Shown here: in pieces, positions 1 to 6,113 of the stretch
Layout: the number at the start of each line of letters is the position of its first letter
How positions within the stretch are numbered: position 1 is the stretch's first letter
From: Thermoleophilia bacterium
GTDB taxonomy: Bacteria; Actinomycetota; Thermoleophilia; Gaiellales; JAICJC01
Direction: 5' to 3'
NCBI GenBank assembly: GCA_025928435.1
Contig: JAICJM010000144.1
Location: 1 to 10,226, forward strand
Length of the DNA: 10,226 nt
Translations under genes and position numbers: made by a program
Notes under the pieces: model-generated
Told to the model about the DNA's origin: nothing
The model's input: only the letters and a program-made list of their open reading frames with translations
The model's database searches: none

Positions 1-429
1 CAGCGCCCCCAGATGGCTGGCCGTGAAGGCCGAGGAGCGCTCCGGCTCGACCGTCTCGATGTCGGCGCCCGCCACCCCGCGCGCCGAGATCGAGACGACG
101 GCCGCGCCGTCCGCGCGGGCCCGCTCGACGACGTCGGTCGTATACAGCTTGGTGCCCCGGTGGCTGAGCAGGACGAGCCCATCGTCCGCCCCGGGGCGCG
201 GCCCGGCCAGGGCCGCGTCCATCGCCTGCACGGCCCACGCCTCGGCCCCGGCGGCGCGCAGGAACCACGCGCCGATGCTGGCGGCGTGCCAGCTCGTCCC
301 TGTCCCGACGAGCAGGATGCGGCGGCCGCGCAGGCGCTCGGCGGCCGGGCCCACCGCCGCGTCGTCGGACAGCAGGCGGCGCAGCTCGCCCGGCTGCGAG
401 GCGATCGTCTCCGCCATCGCGCTCGCCAT
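1..429 (-). CDS. SIS-domain sugar-phosphate isomerase/deaminase-like protein (partial, C-terminus beyond left edge)
   Basis: The first 143 residues are present and the frame is open to the window edge. A Rossmann-like start, ILLVGTGTSWHAA at residues 38-50, is the typical sugar-phosphate-binding loop of SIS domains and resembles the isomerase half of GlmS. LLSHRGTK (87-94) occupies the place of the second SIS loop, and ERSSAFTASHLGAL at the visible end resembles the GlmS segment with its S-x-A-F-T pattern. No glutaminase domain precedes it, so it is not GlmS itself. It more likely belongs to the stand-alone SIS proteins (FrlB/AgaS-like) that isomerise or deaminate phosphosugars in the cytoplasm; the substrate cannot be read. 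The ATG at 429 shares one base with the LysE stop (TGATG), implying translational coupling. A second ATG at 417 (MAETIASQ) is an equally good start. It is the last visible gene of the operon starting at 3775. Confidence 0.85.
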   Translation of the reverse strand, partial: MASAMAETIASQPGELRRLLSDDAAVGPAAERLRGRRILLVGTGTSWHAASIGAWFLRAAGAEAWAVQAMDAALAGPRPGADDGLVLLSHRGTKLYTTDVVERARADGAAVVSISARGVAGADIETVEPERSSAFTASHLGAL

Positions 430-1064
430 CAGTGCCGCCGTCCCGTGACGACGATGCCGACGCCGAGCCCGATGATCGCGAGGCCGCCCGAGCCGCCGAC
501 GAGGGCGAGACGCCGCGGCGAGCGACCCAACCATTGCCGGGCGTGGCTCGCGGCCAGGCCCCACACGGAGTCGGAGGCCAATGCGATGAGCGCGAAGATC
601 AGCCCGAGGCCGAGCAGCTGCAGCGTCACATGCCCGCGGGCGGGGTCGACGAACCCGGGCAGGATGGCCGTGAAGAAGAGGATCGCCTTCGGGTTGGCGA
701 CGCCGACGACGAACCCGTCCCGGATCGCCCGCCAGGGGTCCTGCGGCTCGGCGTGCGCCTCGGTGATGGCCAGCCGGCCCCGCTCCCGCCACGCCCTCAC
801 TCCGAGGTAGATCAGGTAGGCCGCGCCGACCAGGCGGATGGCCGCAACGATCGATGCCGACCGTTGCACCACCGGGCCGACGCCGACCGCGACGAGCGAC
901 GCGAGCACGAGCATCCCGAGCTCGTTGCCGACCGCCGAGGCGATCGCCGTCCGCCGCCCGTACGCCAGCGCCCGCCCGATCACGAACAGCACGCTCGGCC
1001 CCGGGATCACGATGATCAGGAACGAGAGGGCCATGAAGGCCAGCAGGTGCCCGGGTGAGCTCAC
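429..1064 (-). CDS. LysE-family transporter (amino acid/metabolite exporter)
   Basis: The 211-residue integral membrane protein has the usual LysE/RhtB length. The first helix ends in the family signature, IVIPGPSVLF, with P21-G22-P23. Further hydrophobic segments lie near 35-60, 65-85, 115-140, 145-170 and 185-208, and VGVANPKAILFF around residue 120 is the second conserved family stretch. Members export amino acids, homoserine lactone or related small molecules across the cytoplasmic membrane; the substrate cannot be told from sequence. The start is taken as GTG at 1064 because it overlaps the preceding stop as GTGA and leaves SSPGHLLAF ahead of helix 1. ATG at 1034 would cut into that helix. 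The open frame continues upstream to 1673, but that stretch lies antisense-frame to the kinase gene and looks non-coding. Its place after an aminotransferase and a reductase/kinase suggests it exports a product of that operon. Confidence 0.9.
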   Translation of the reverse strand: MSSPGHLLAFMALSFLIIVIPGPSVLFVIGRALAYGRRTAIASAVGNELGMLVLASLVAVGVGPVVQRSASIVAAIRLVGAAYLIYLGVRAWRERGRLAITEAHAEPQDPWRAIRDGFVVGVANPKAILFFTAILPGFVDPARGHVTLQLLGLGLIFALIALASDSVWGLAASHARQWLGRSPRRLALVGGSGGLAIIGLGVGIVVTGRRH

Positions 1065-2784
1065 CCGCCGATCGTAGTCGCCCCGACGTGGCGCGCGCCG
1101 AGCGTCGCCGCCAGCGTGCGATGGGCGGCAGACGTCCCGATGACGGTCGACCGCGCCGGGTCGAGGCCATGCGCCCGGCAGAAGGCGAGCGCGAGCCCCG
1201 GGAGCGGCGGCCGGCACCAGCATCGTGGCGGGCCGCCGGGATGCGGACAGGACGCGTGCTCGACGGCACCGGTGACTTCTGCCTCCAGGAGCGCCGCCGC
1301 GGCGGCCGCGAGGCTGCCGCCCTCCGGCGCCCAGTCGAAGACGAGGTGCGGCGCGGCCGGATCGGCGCGGACGATCGCCGCACGCCACGACGGCCCTTCG
1401 AGGGCGGCGGCCGCGACGAGCACGCCGCCCTTCCGGGCCGCCGGAGGCGTGCGCACGAACTCGATCTCCTCGACGGCGGCGAAACCCTCGTCGAGCGCCG
1501 GCGGCTCGAGCTCCCGCAGCGCCCGCATCTGCGCGGTGGGGGCGAGCAGCCACGGCTCCCGGCGCGCGGCCTCGCGCAGCTCCTCGGGCGACGGGAGCGC
1601 CCCGAACCGCTCCAGCAGCCGTTCGACCATGTTGACCTGGGCCTGCGCGAGCGGCGTCGCCAGCCAGAGGCACCGGGCCGGGAGGCCATGGCGGGCGGCG
1701 GCGTCGACGATCTGGCTGCGTGCCGCGCGGGTCAGGTAGGTGTTGTCGAGCACGACCCGGCGGGCACCGGCGGCCAGCCGCTCTTCGAGGGAGGCCGCGA
1801 GCGCGCGCAGCGACCCGCCGCGCTCGTCCCGGTTCAGGCGCTCGTACCCGCGCCCGGCGTAGTCGTGGGCGAGCCGCGTCTTGCCGGCGCCGGGGATGCC
1901 CATCACGATCACGGCCTCGCCGCCGCCCGTCGCGGGCGGACGCCGCTCCCGGCGCAGGCCTCCGAACGCCCCCGCGAGCCGGCGGCGCTCGTCCCCGTCA
2001 AGGACGACGGACGCCGCCCGGGCGGCGGAGCGCGCGGTCTCGGGCCGGCGGGCGCCGGGGATGGGCACGACGACCGGCGCGAGGTCGAGCAGCCAGGCAA
2101 GCGCCGCCTCGGCCTCGGTCAGCCCATGGCGCGCGGCGATCTCGCCCAGCTCGGGACGGCGGGCGAGCCCGGGGGCGCGGCGCGGGCCGCCCAGCGGCGC
2201 GTGCGCGATCAGCGCGATCCCCGCGTCGGCGCAGCGCTCGACGACGCCGCCGCGCAGGGCGCGGTCGTCGAACGGGCTCAGGGCGACCGACGCGGCCGCG
2301 ATCGGGCCAGCCCGAACGCCTCGTCCAGCTGGTCGCGGTTCACGTTGGCGACCCCGACCCGCGCCACCAGCCCGTCGTCGACCAGCCGCCCGAGCGCCCG
2401 CACGGACGTCCGCCAGGGCGTGCGCGGGTCGGGCGCGTGGAGGAGGTAGCAGTCGATCGGGATCCCGTCCAGCGCGGTCAGGCTGGCCTCGCAGTCGGCC
2501 CGGATCGCCTTCGCCCGCCCGTCCGGCACCCAGCCTCCGCCGGGCCGGGTCATCCCACCCTTGGTCACGATCCGCGCCCGGCCCTCGGCCCCGTGAGCGC
2601 GCACGACGGCGGCGAGCAGGCGCTCGTTGTGGCCGACGTCGTCCGGCCCGAGCCCGTACGCGCGGGCGGTGTCGAAGACCGCGATCCCGGCGTCGAGGGC
2701 GGCCGCGATGGTCTCACCGGCGCGCTCCTCGGAGCGATCCGCGTCGGTCGAGAGCCGCATGCAGCCCAGGCCCACCCGCAGCAC
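1061..2784 (-). pseudogene. Aldo/keto reductase - PNKP-type kinase - HAD-like fusion, interrupted by a -1 frameshift
   Basis: Restoring one base near 2305 gives a continuous 574-residue protein. Residues 1-285 are an aldo/keto reductase with an intact tetrad (D38, Y43, K75, H116) and the C-terminal cofactor-loop motif PIPGARRPE (241-249), so NAD(P)H-dependent carbonyl reduction is expected. Residues 290-430 are a P-loop kinase like polynucleotide kinase: Walker A GIPGAGKT (296-303), NRD (318-320, probable general base) and VVLDNT (344-349). Residues 450-574 resemble a GmhB/HisB-type HAD domain. They keep C513, H515, C522 and C524 as a likely zinc site but lack the catalytic aspartates: motif I reads GVLVAAAALEG and the last motif VIGTSAAHR. 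GTG at 2784 lies 28 nt after the aminotransferase stop; the gene ends overlapping lysE as GTGA. As read, frame one stops at 2278. It could be a true pseudogene, two separate proteins, or an intact gene with a sequence error; I favour the last. Confidence 0.8.
2304..2306 (-). other. Frameshift site in the AKR-kinase gene (C run one base short)
   Basis: On the coding strand the reading is GGG CTG GCC CGA TCG..., which reaches TGA at 2278-2280. Adding one C to the three-base C run (GCC CCG ATC GCG) restores a classic aldo/keto reductase continuation, ending in LAWLLDLAPVVPIPGARRPE. Both sides are therefore clearly parts of one domain. No slippery heptamer of the X-XXY-YYZ kind is present, so programmed slippage is unlikely. 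Confidence 0.85.
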
Positions 2785-2812
2785 GCCGGGCCCGGGCCAC
2801 GCGGGCGCGGCG

Positions 2813-3775
2813 CTAGCCGTCGTAGCGCACCGGGGTCGAGTACGCCGGATCGGCGTGGCGCGCCCAGTAGCGCTCGTGCAGGTCGAGCGTCCGCTCCCCC
2901 GGCCTCCCGGTGCCGACCGGGCTCCCGTCCACCGCGGCCACCGGGATCACGCCGCCGGCGGTCGACGTCACGAGCACCTCCTCGGCGCGGCGGAGGTCGG
3001 CAGCCGGAAGCGGCCCCTCCTCGACCCGGGCGCCGCCCTCGCGCAGCAGCTCGATCGCCGTGCGCCGCGTGACGCCGTGCAGCGTCCCGGAGGCCGGGGT
3101 GCGCCAGCCCCCGTCGACGAGGGCGAAGACGTTGAACCCGGGGCCCTCGGCCACGCCGCCCTCGCGGTCGCGCAGGACGACGAGCTGGACGCCGTGCTCG
3201 TAGGCGCCGAGGAGGGCCATGTCCATGTCGAGCCAGTGGTAGTTCTTGACGAGCGGGTCGACGCTCTCCGGCGGGATGCGGGGGATGTCCGAGATCCACA
3301 TGCCGACGCCCGTCGTCGTCTGCTGCTCCGGGGTCGCGATCCAGACGAACGGCAGGGCGTAGGCGTAGAACGTGTTGCGGGCCGTGCGCAGGTCGCGGCT
3401 GCCCTGGGGCAGGCGCCCCCGGGTGCAGGTCATCGACACGTAGGCGCACCGGAGGCCCGCGCGGCGCACGCATCCGTGGAGAACGTGCTCGATGGCGGCC
3501 CGGTCGAGGCCCGGGTCGAGCCGCAGACGGCGCAGGTTGGCGGCGAACCGGTCGAGGTGGGCGTCGAGACGGAAGAAGCGGCCCTCCCAGACGTGCACGA
3601 CGTCGTACGTACAATCGCTGCGCGTCACGCCGAGATCCAGCACGGAGATCTTCGCATCTTCGACCGGGCAGAACTCGCCGTCGACGAAGGCCGCACCCCG
3701 CTCCCAGACGGGGTTTCCGCCGGTCTCGTCCGACGTTACGTCACGGATTTCGGGGAGAGATTTCGAGTCAACCAT
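2813..3775 (-). CDS. Class IV (fold IV) PLP aminotransferase, (R)-amine transaminase-like
   Basis: The 320-residue cytoplasmic PLP enzyme moves an amino group between an amine or amino acid and a keto acid. K177, in DPLVKNYHW, is the Schiff-base lysine, and E210, in AEGPGFNVF, should contact the pyridine nitrogen. VTSTAGGVIPV near the end is the phosphate-cup segment. Overall wording (SDCTYDVVHVWEGRFFRLDAHL; the C-terminal YWARHADPAYS) resembles fungal and Arthrobacter (R)-selective amine transaminases more than BCAT or D-amino-acid transaminases. By my remembered alignment, R52 replaces a His, Y57 is kept, and Y112/S114 replace the Phe/Glu pair of those enzymes, so the substrate may differ. 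BCAT-like activity remains possible. The ATG at 3775 is supported by a good Shine-Dalgarno site at 3781-3786; the open frame upstream to 4576 is antisense to another gene. It heads the minus-strand operon down to position 1. Confidence 0.9.
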   Translation of the reverse strand: MVDSKSLPEIRDVTSDETGGNPVWERGAAFVDGEFCPVEDAKISVLDLGVTRSDCTYDVVHVWEGRFFRLDAHLDRFAANLRRLRLDPGLDRAAIEHVLHGCVRRAGLRCAYVSMTCTRGRLPQGSRDLRTARNTFYAYALPFVWIATPEQQTTTGVGMWISDIPRIPPESVDPLVKNYHWLDMDMALLGAYEHGVQLVVLRDREGGVAEGPGFNVFALVDGGWRTPASGTLHGVTRRTAIELLREGGARVEEGPLPAADLRRAEEVLVTSTAGGVIPVAAVDGSPVGTGRPGERTLDLHERYWARHADPAYSTPVRYDG

Positions 3776-3780
3776 AACGC

Positions 3781-3786
3781 TCTCCA
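3781..3786 (-). promoter_or_regulatory. Shine-Dalgarno site of the aminotransferase gene
   Basis: The coding strand reads GGAGAG, five bases before ATG at 3775. It decides the start against a much longer open frame that extends into the antisense of the methionine-synthase-like gene. Confidence 0.75.
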
Positions 3787-3787
3787 G

Positions 3788-3814
3788 ACGCAAATTTGCT
3801 GATGCTTCGAATTG
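3788..3814 (+). repeat. Imperfect 27-bp direct repeat, copy 1 (left of MetE-like gene)
   Basis: It reads GACGCAAATT..CTGA.GCT.CGA.TT and matches copy 2 at 4914-4940 in 21 of 27 positions, with no gaps. It is noticeably AT-richer than the surrounding coding DNA. The seven bases ATAACGC, just left at 3774-3780, also recur directly before AAATT in copy 2, as if an 11-bp segment separated them here. It could be a regulator-binding site or the scar of a cassette insertion. Confidence 0.5.
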
Positions 3815-3868
3815 GCGACAGCCGGGTTCACGGCGGCGGAGAGGCCGGTCGTGTAGCGTTCGCTCGCC

Positions 3869-4915
3869 ATGGCCGCCCCGTCCCTTCGCGCGGCGCTCCC
3901 GACCAGCCTGGTGGGATCCTACGCCCAGCCGGACTGGTTGATCGACCGCGAACGCCTGCGACACCGGTTCCCGCCCCGCGTGCGGGCGCGCGAGCTGTGG
4001 CGGGTCGACCCCCGCTACCTCGAGCAGGCCCAGGACGATGCGACGCTGCTCGCCGTCCGCGACCAGGAGCGGGCCGGCCTCGACATCATCACGGACGGCG
4101 AGGCCCGCCGCGAGAGCTACTCGAACCGCTTCGCCACCGCCCTCGAGGGCGTCGACGTCGACAACCCGGGCACGGCGCTCGACCGCAGCGGGCACCCCAA
4201 CCCGGTGCCGCGCGTCGTCGGGCCGATCGCCCGTACGCACCCCGTGCAGGTGCGCGACGTCGAGTTCCTGCGCGCGAACACGAGCCGGCCGGTCAAGGTC
4301 ACCGTGCCCGGCCCGTTCACGATGTCGCAGCAGGCGCAGAACGACTTCTACGAGGCGGACGGGGAGCTGGCGCTCGCCTACGCCGGCGTCGTCCACGAGG
4401 AGATCGCCGACCTTCACGCCGCGGGGGCGGACATCGTCCAGATCGACGAGCCCTACATGCAGGCACGGCCGGAGAAGGCGCGGGAGTTCGGCCTGGCCGC
4501 GCTCGAGCGGGCGCTCGAAGGCATCACGGGGACGACCGCCGTGCACATCTGCTTCGGCTACGCCGCGATCATCCACGACCGCCCGTCCGCCTACTCGTTC
4601 CTGCCCGAGCTCTCGGCCGCCCCGTGCGATCAGATCCCGATCGAGACGGGCCAGTCGGGCATCGACACCTCCGTCCTCGACACGCTGCCGGGCAAGACGA
4701 TCATCCTCGGCGTGATCGACCTGGACGACGAGTCGGTCGAGACGCCCGAGACCATCGCGGCGCGGATCCGGCGGGCGCTGCCCTACAAGCGGCCGGAGGA
4801 GCTCGTCGCCGCGCCCGACTGCGGCATGAAGTACCTGCCGCGCGACTCGGCCTACGGAAAGCTCGAGTCGCTCGTCGCCGGTGCGGCGATCGTTCGCGCC
4901 GAAGCATCCGTATAA
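3869..4915 (+). CDS. Cobalamin-independent methionine synthase-like (MetE C-terminal domain) methyltransferase
   Basis: This 348-residue protein matches only the catalytic C-terminal barrel of MetE. It starts with the family opening TSLVGSYAQPDWL (12-24). The zinc/homocysteine ligands are present: H226 and C228 in HICFGY, E259 in IPIETGQSG, and C318 in PDCGMKYL, equivalent to E. coli MetE H641, C643, E665 and C726. DGEARRESYSNRF (72-84) and VPGPFTMSQQ (145-154) are typical of the group. E. coli MetE is about 750 residues, with an N-terminal half that helps bind folate; its absence makes a different methyl donor likely, as in 'core-MetE' proteins or demethylases. The ATG at 3869 gives the expected N-terminus but has no obvious ribosome site. 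It is transcribed away from the aminotransferase and ends 24 bp before the convergent tetR gene. Confidence 0.85.
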   Translation: MAAPSLRAALPTSLVGSYAQPDWLIDRERLRHRFPPRVRARELWRVDPRYLEQAQDDATLLAVRDQERAGLDIITDGEARRESYSNRFATALEGVDVDNPGTALDRSGHPNPVPRVVGPIARTHPVQVRDVEFLRANTSRPVKVTVPGPFTMSQQAQNDFYEADGELALAYAGVVHEEIADLHAAGADIVQIDEPYMQARPEKAREFGLAALERALEGITGTTAVHICFGYAAIIHDRPSAYSFLPELSAAPCDQIPIETGQSGIDTSVLDTLPGKTIILGVIDLDDESVETPETIAARIRRALPYKRPEELVAAPDCGMKYLPRDSAYGKLESLVAGAAIVRAEASV

Positions 4916-4940
4916 CGCAAATTCACTGACGCTACGAGTT
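4914..4940 (+). repeat. Imperfect 27-bp direct repeat, copy 2 (right of MetE-like gene)
   Basis: It reads AACGCAAATT..CTGA.GCT.CGA.TT, in the same orientation as copy 1 at 3788-3814 and 1126 bp away. It fills nearly the whole gap between the stop of the MetE-like gene (4913-4915) and the stop of tetR (4940-4942). It contains no strong hairpin, so it does not look like a terminator. Confidence 0.5.
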
Positions 4941-5686
4941 CACTTGCGACCCTCTTGGAGGTCGTGCTCGATCCCGTCGAGCAGCCGCGCCAATCCGACC
5001 TCGAAGCGGTCACGCTCCGACGCCAGTGCGGCCAGACGCTCCCAGTTGGCGCGGATGTCGCCGTCTCCGACCAGCGCCCGCGTATGGGGGAACTCGCCGT
5101 GCTCCAGGCGTTCCTTCACGTGGTCGAGGATCGCCTCGTAGGCGGCGGCGACGTCGTCGTCCTCGTAGAGCGTCGAGCGCCCCGCCGTCATGCTGATGCA
5201 ACAACCCATGACGTAATCGTCGACGATCCCGATCACCTCCAGGCGCCTCACAGGCTCCAGCCCCAGGCCGGCGACCGCGGCCAGCGACTGCTCGACGTGC
5301 GCCATCGCGTTGGGGCCGAACCGCTCGCCCCGCAGCGAGTCGATCGCCCATGGATGGCGCGACCAGGCCCGGCGGGTGCGCCGCGCGATGGCCGTGAGCG
5401 CCCCGCGCCAGTCGTGCGGGAGCTCCTGCGGTGGCACGAGCAGCTCGCCCATCACGGCGTCGTCCATCAGCTCCAGCAGGTCGTCCTTCGAGCGGAGGTA
5501 GTGGTAGAGCGACATCGTCCCGACCCCGAGCTCGCCCGCGAGGCGGCGCATCGAGACGCCCGCGAAGCCCTCCCGGTCGGCGATCGCCACGGCTGCGGCC
5601 GCGATCTCGGCCCGGCCCACACGCGCGGCGCGGCCGGCTGGCTCCGGTCGCGTCCAGATCGGTCCCGGCGCGCTCTGGAGGGGCAT
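4940..5686 (-). CDS. TetR/AcrR-family transcriptional regulator
   Basis: The 248-residue DNA-binding repressor has an N-terminal extension with IWTRPEP (10-16), then a TetR helix-turn-helix at about 26-72: helix 1 AEIAAAAVAIADREGF, then SMRRLAGELGVGTMSLYHYLRSKDDLLELM, where the Y-x-Y/F-x-x-K signature reads LYHYLRSK. The C-terminal half (MGELLVPPQELPHDWRG onward) is the TetR_C_1-like ligand-binding and dimer domain found in many actinobacterial regulators. The ligand is unknown. The ATG at 5686 is used because it directly abuts a palindrome matching two others upstream, as expected for autorepression. No Shine-Dalgarno site is visible. The gene is divergent from the STAS gene and convergent with the MetE-like gene, so the STAS gene and tetR itself are the direct local targets. 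Confidence 0.92.
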   Translation of the reverse strand: MPLQSAPGPIWTRPEPAGRAARVGRAEIAAAAVAIADREGFAGVSMRRLAGELGVGTMSLYHYLRSKDDLLELMDDAVMGELLVPPQELPHDWRGALTAIARRTRRAWSRHPWAIDSLRGERFGPNAMAHVEQSLAAVAGLGLEPVRRLEVIGIVDDYVMGCCISMTAGRSTLYEDDDVAAAYEAILDHVKERLEHGEFPHTRALVGDGDIRANWERLAALASERDRFEVGLARLLDGIEHDLQEGRK

Positions 5687-5687
5687 T

Positions 5688-5700
5688 CGTACAGCGTACC
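5688..5700. promoter_or_regulatory. TetR operator candidate O1 (imperfect palindrome)
   Basis: CGTAC-AGC-GTACC, one mismatch from the CGTAC-N3-GTACG consensus shared by O2 and O3. It begins one base before the tetR start codon, so bound protein would block initiation on that strand. Confidence 0.65.
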
Positions 5701-5720
5701 AGGAGATTTCACGAGGTCGT

Positions 5721-5735
5721 TCGTACGGCGTACGA
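5721..5735. promoter_or_regulatory. TetR operator candidate O2 (perfect palindrome)
   Basis: TCGTAC-GGC-GTACGA, six-base arms with a three-base centre. Its centre lies 34 bp from that of O1. It covers where a -10 element of tetR would fall if the TTGACG at 5752-5757 (minus strand) is its -35. Confidence 0.75.
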
Positions 5736-5738
5736 TTC

Positions 5739-5755
5739 GACGTACACCGTACGTC
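5739..5755. promoter_or_regulatory. TetR operator candidate O3 (perfect palindrome) overlapping a TTGACG -35
   Basis: GACGTAC-ACC-GTACGTC, seven-base arms with a three-base centre, the best of the three sites. Its centre is 19 bp from that of O2, close to two helical turns. The minus-strand hexamer TTGACG at 5752-5757 overlaps its edge and is a plausible -35 box for tetR, although the -10 is poor. Confidence 0.75.
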
Positions 5756-5813
5756 AAATCCGAGCTCGCCGCCCGCCGCTGAGTTTCCGCCGCCGGCGGG
5801 GTCACTACGGGAG

Positions 5814-6113
5814 ATGGACGCCCCTCAGCCGAGGCCGGTCACGTTCGCGATCGGCGGCCCGATCACCCGCGCAGACCTGCCCGGCCTGTGCGACCGCGTC
5901 TGCGCGCTGCTCGAGTCGGCGGAGGCCGACGTCGTCCTCTGCGACGTCCGCGGGGTCGCGACCGACGTCGTGACCGTCGACGCGCTCGCCCGGCTGCAGC
6001 TGGCCGCCCGCAGGCGCGGATGCCACGTCGTGCTCCAGCACGCGTCGGACGACCTGCGCCGGCTGGTGGCCTTCCTCGGCCTCGCCGACGTCCTGGTCGA
6101 GGCGGCGGGTTAG
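5814..6113 (+). CDS. STAS-domain protein (anti-sigma factor antagonist-like)
   Basis: The 99-residue protein is almost entirely a STAS domain: strand VTFAIGGPI (9-17), helix around 20-36, strand DVVLCDVRGV (39-48), helix VDALARLQLAARRRG (55-69), strand CHVVLQHA (70-77), and the final helix DLRRLVAFLGLADVLV. STAS proteins act in partner switching or as small scaffold modules. The loop that carries the phosphorylated D-S-S-G in SpoIIAA-type antagonists reads D51-V-V-T54 by my alignment, so the usual phospho-serine is missing. The ATG at 5814 is the only start nearby; a GGGAG sits directly against it with no spacer, so initiation may be weak or leaderless. The gene is divergent from tetR across the operators and ends four bases inside the convergent sigma-factor gene, a pairing that suggests related regulation. 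Confidence 0.82.
   Translation: MDAPQPRPVTFAIGGPITRADLPGLCDRVCALLESAEADVVLCDVRGVATDVVTVDALARLQLAARRRGCHVVLQHASDDLRRLVAFLGLADVLVEAAG

Larger units (their letters stand above)
3776..3868. promoter_or_regulatory. Divergent intergenic region between aminotransferase and MetE-like genes
   Basis: These 93 bases must hold promoters for both directions. The left half is clearly AT-richer than its surroundings and contains a perfect 10-bp palindrome, GCAAATTTGC, at 3791-3800, plus one copy of the direct repeat described separately. I see no convincing -35/-10 pair on either strand and no clear Shine-Dalgarno site for the plus-strand gene. Confidence 0.5.

Noticed and set aside
1065..1673. N-terminal extension of the LysE protein to 1673
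   Set aside because: Lies within the kinase gene in another frame, gives low-complexity sequence, and would make the exporter twice the family length.
2278..2310. Programmed -1 frameshifting in the AKR-kinase gene
   Set aside because: The local sequence GGCCCGA is not a slippery heptamer and no strong dedicated downstream structure was recognised; the matching lesion in ridA favours error or mutation.
1055..2449. Long plus-strand open frames opposite the AKR-kinase gene
   Set aside because: Arg/Pro/Gly-rich low-complexity translations without any recognisable motif, antisense to a gene with clear conserved domains; typical of high-GC DNA.
3600..3615. GTACGTAC stretch resembling the TetR half-site
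   Set aside because: It lies inside the aminotransferase coding region, lacks the three-base centre, and short CGTAC words are frequent throughout this GC-rich window.
3776..4576. N-terminal extension of the aminotransferase to 4576
   Set aside because: The added part is antisense to the MetE-like gene, and a good Shine-Dalgarno site precedes the ATG at 3775.
4916..4942. Terminator between the convergent MetE-like and tetR genes
   Set aside because: Only a five-base CGCAA/TTGCG pairing with a long loop can be drawn; the repeated TTCACT is direct, not inverted.
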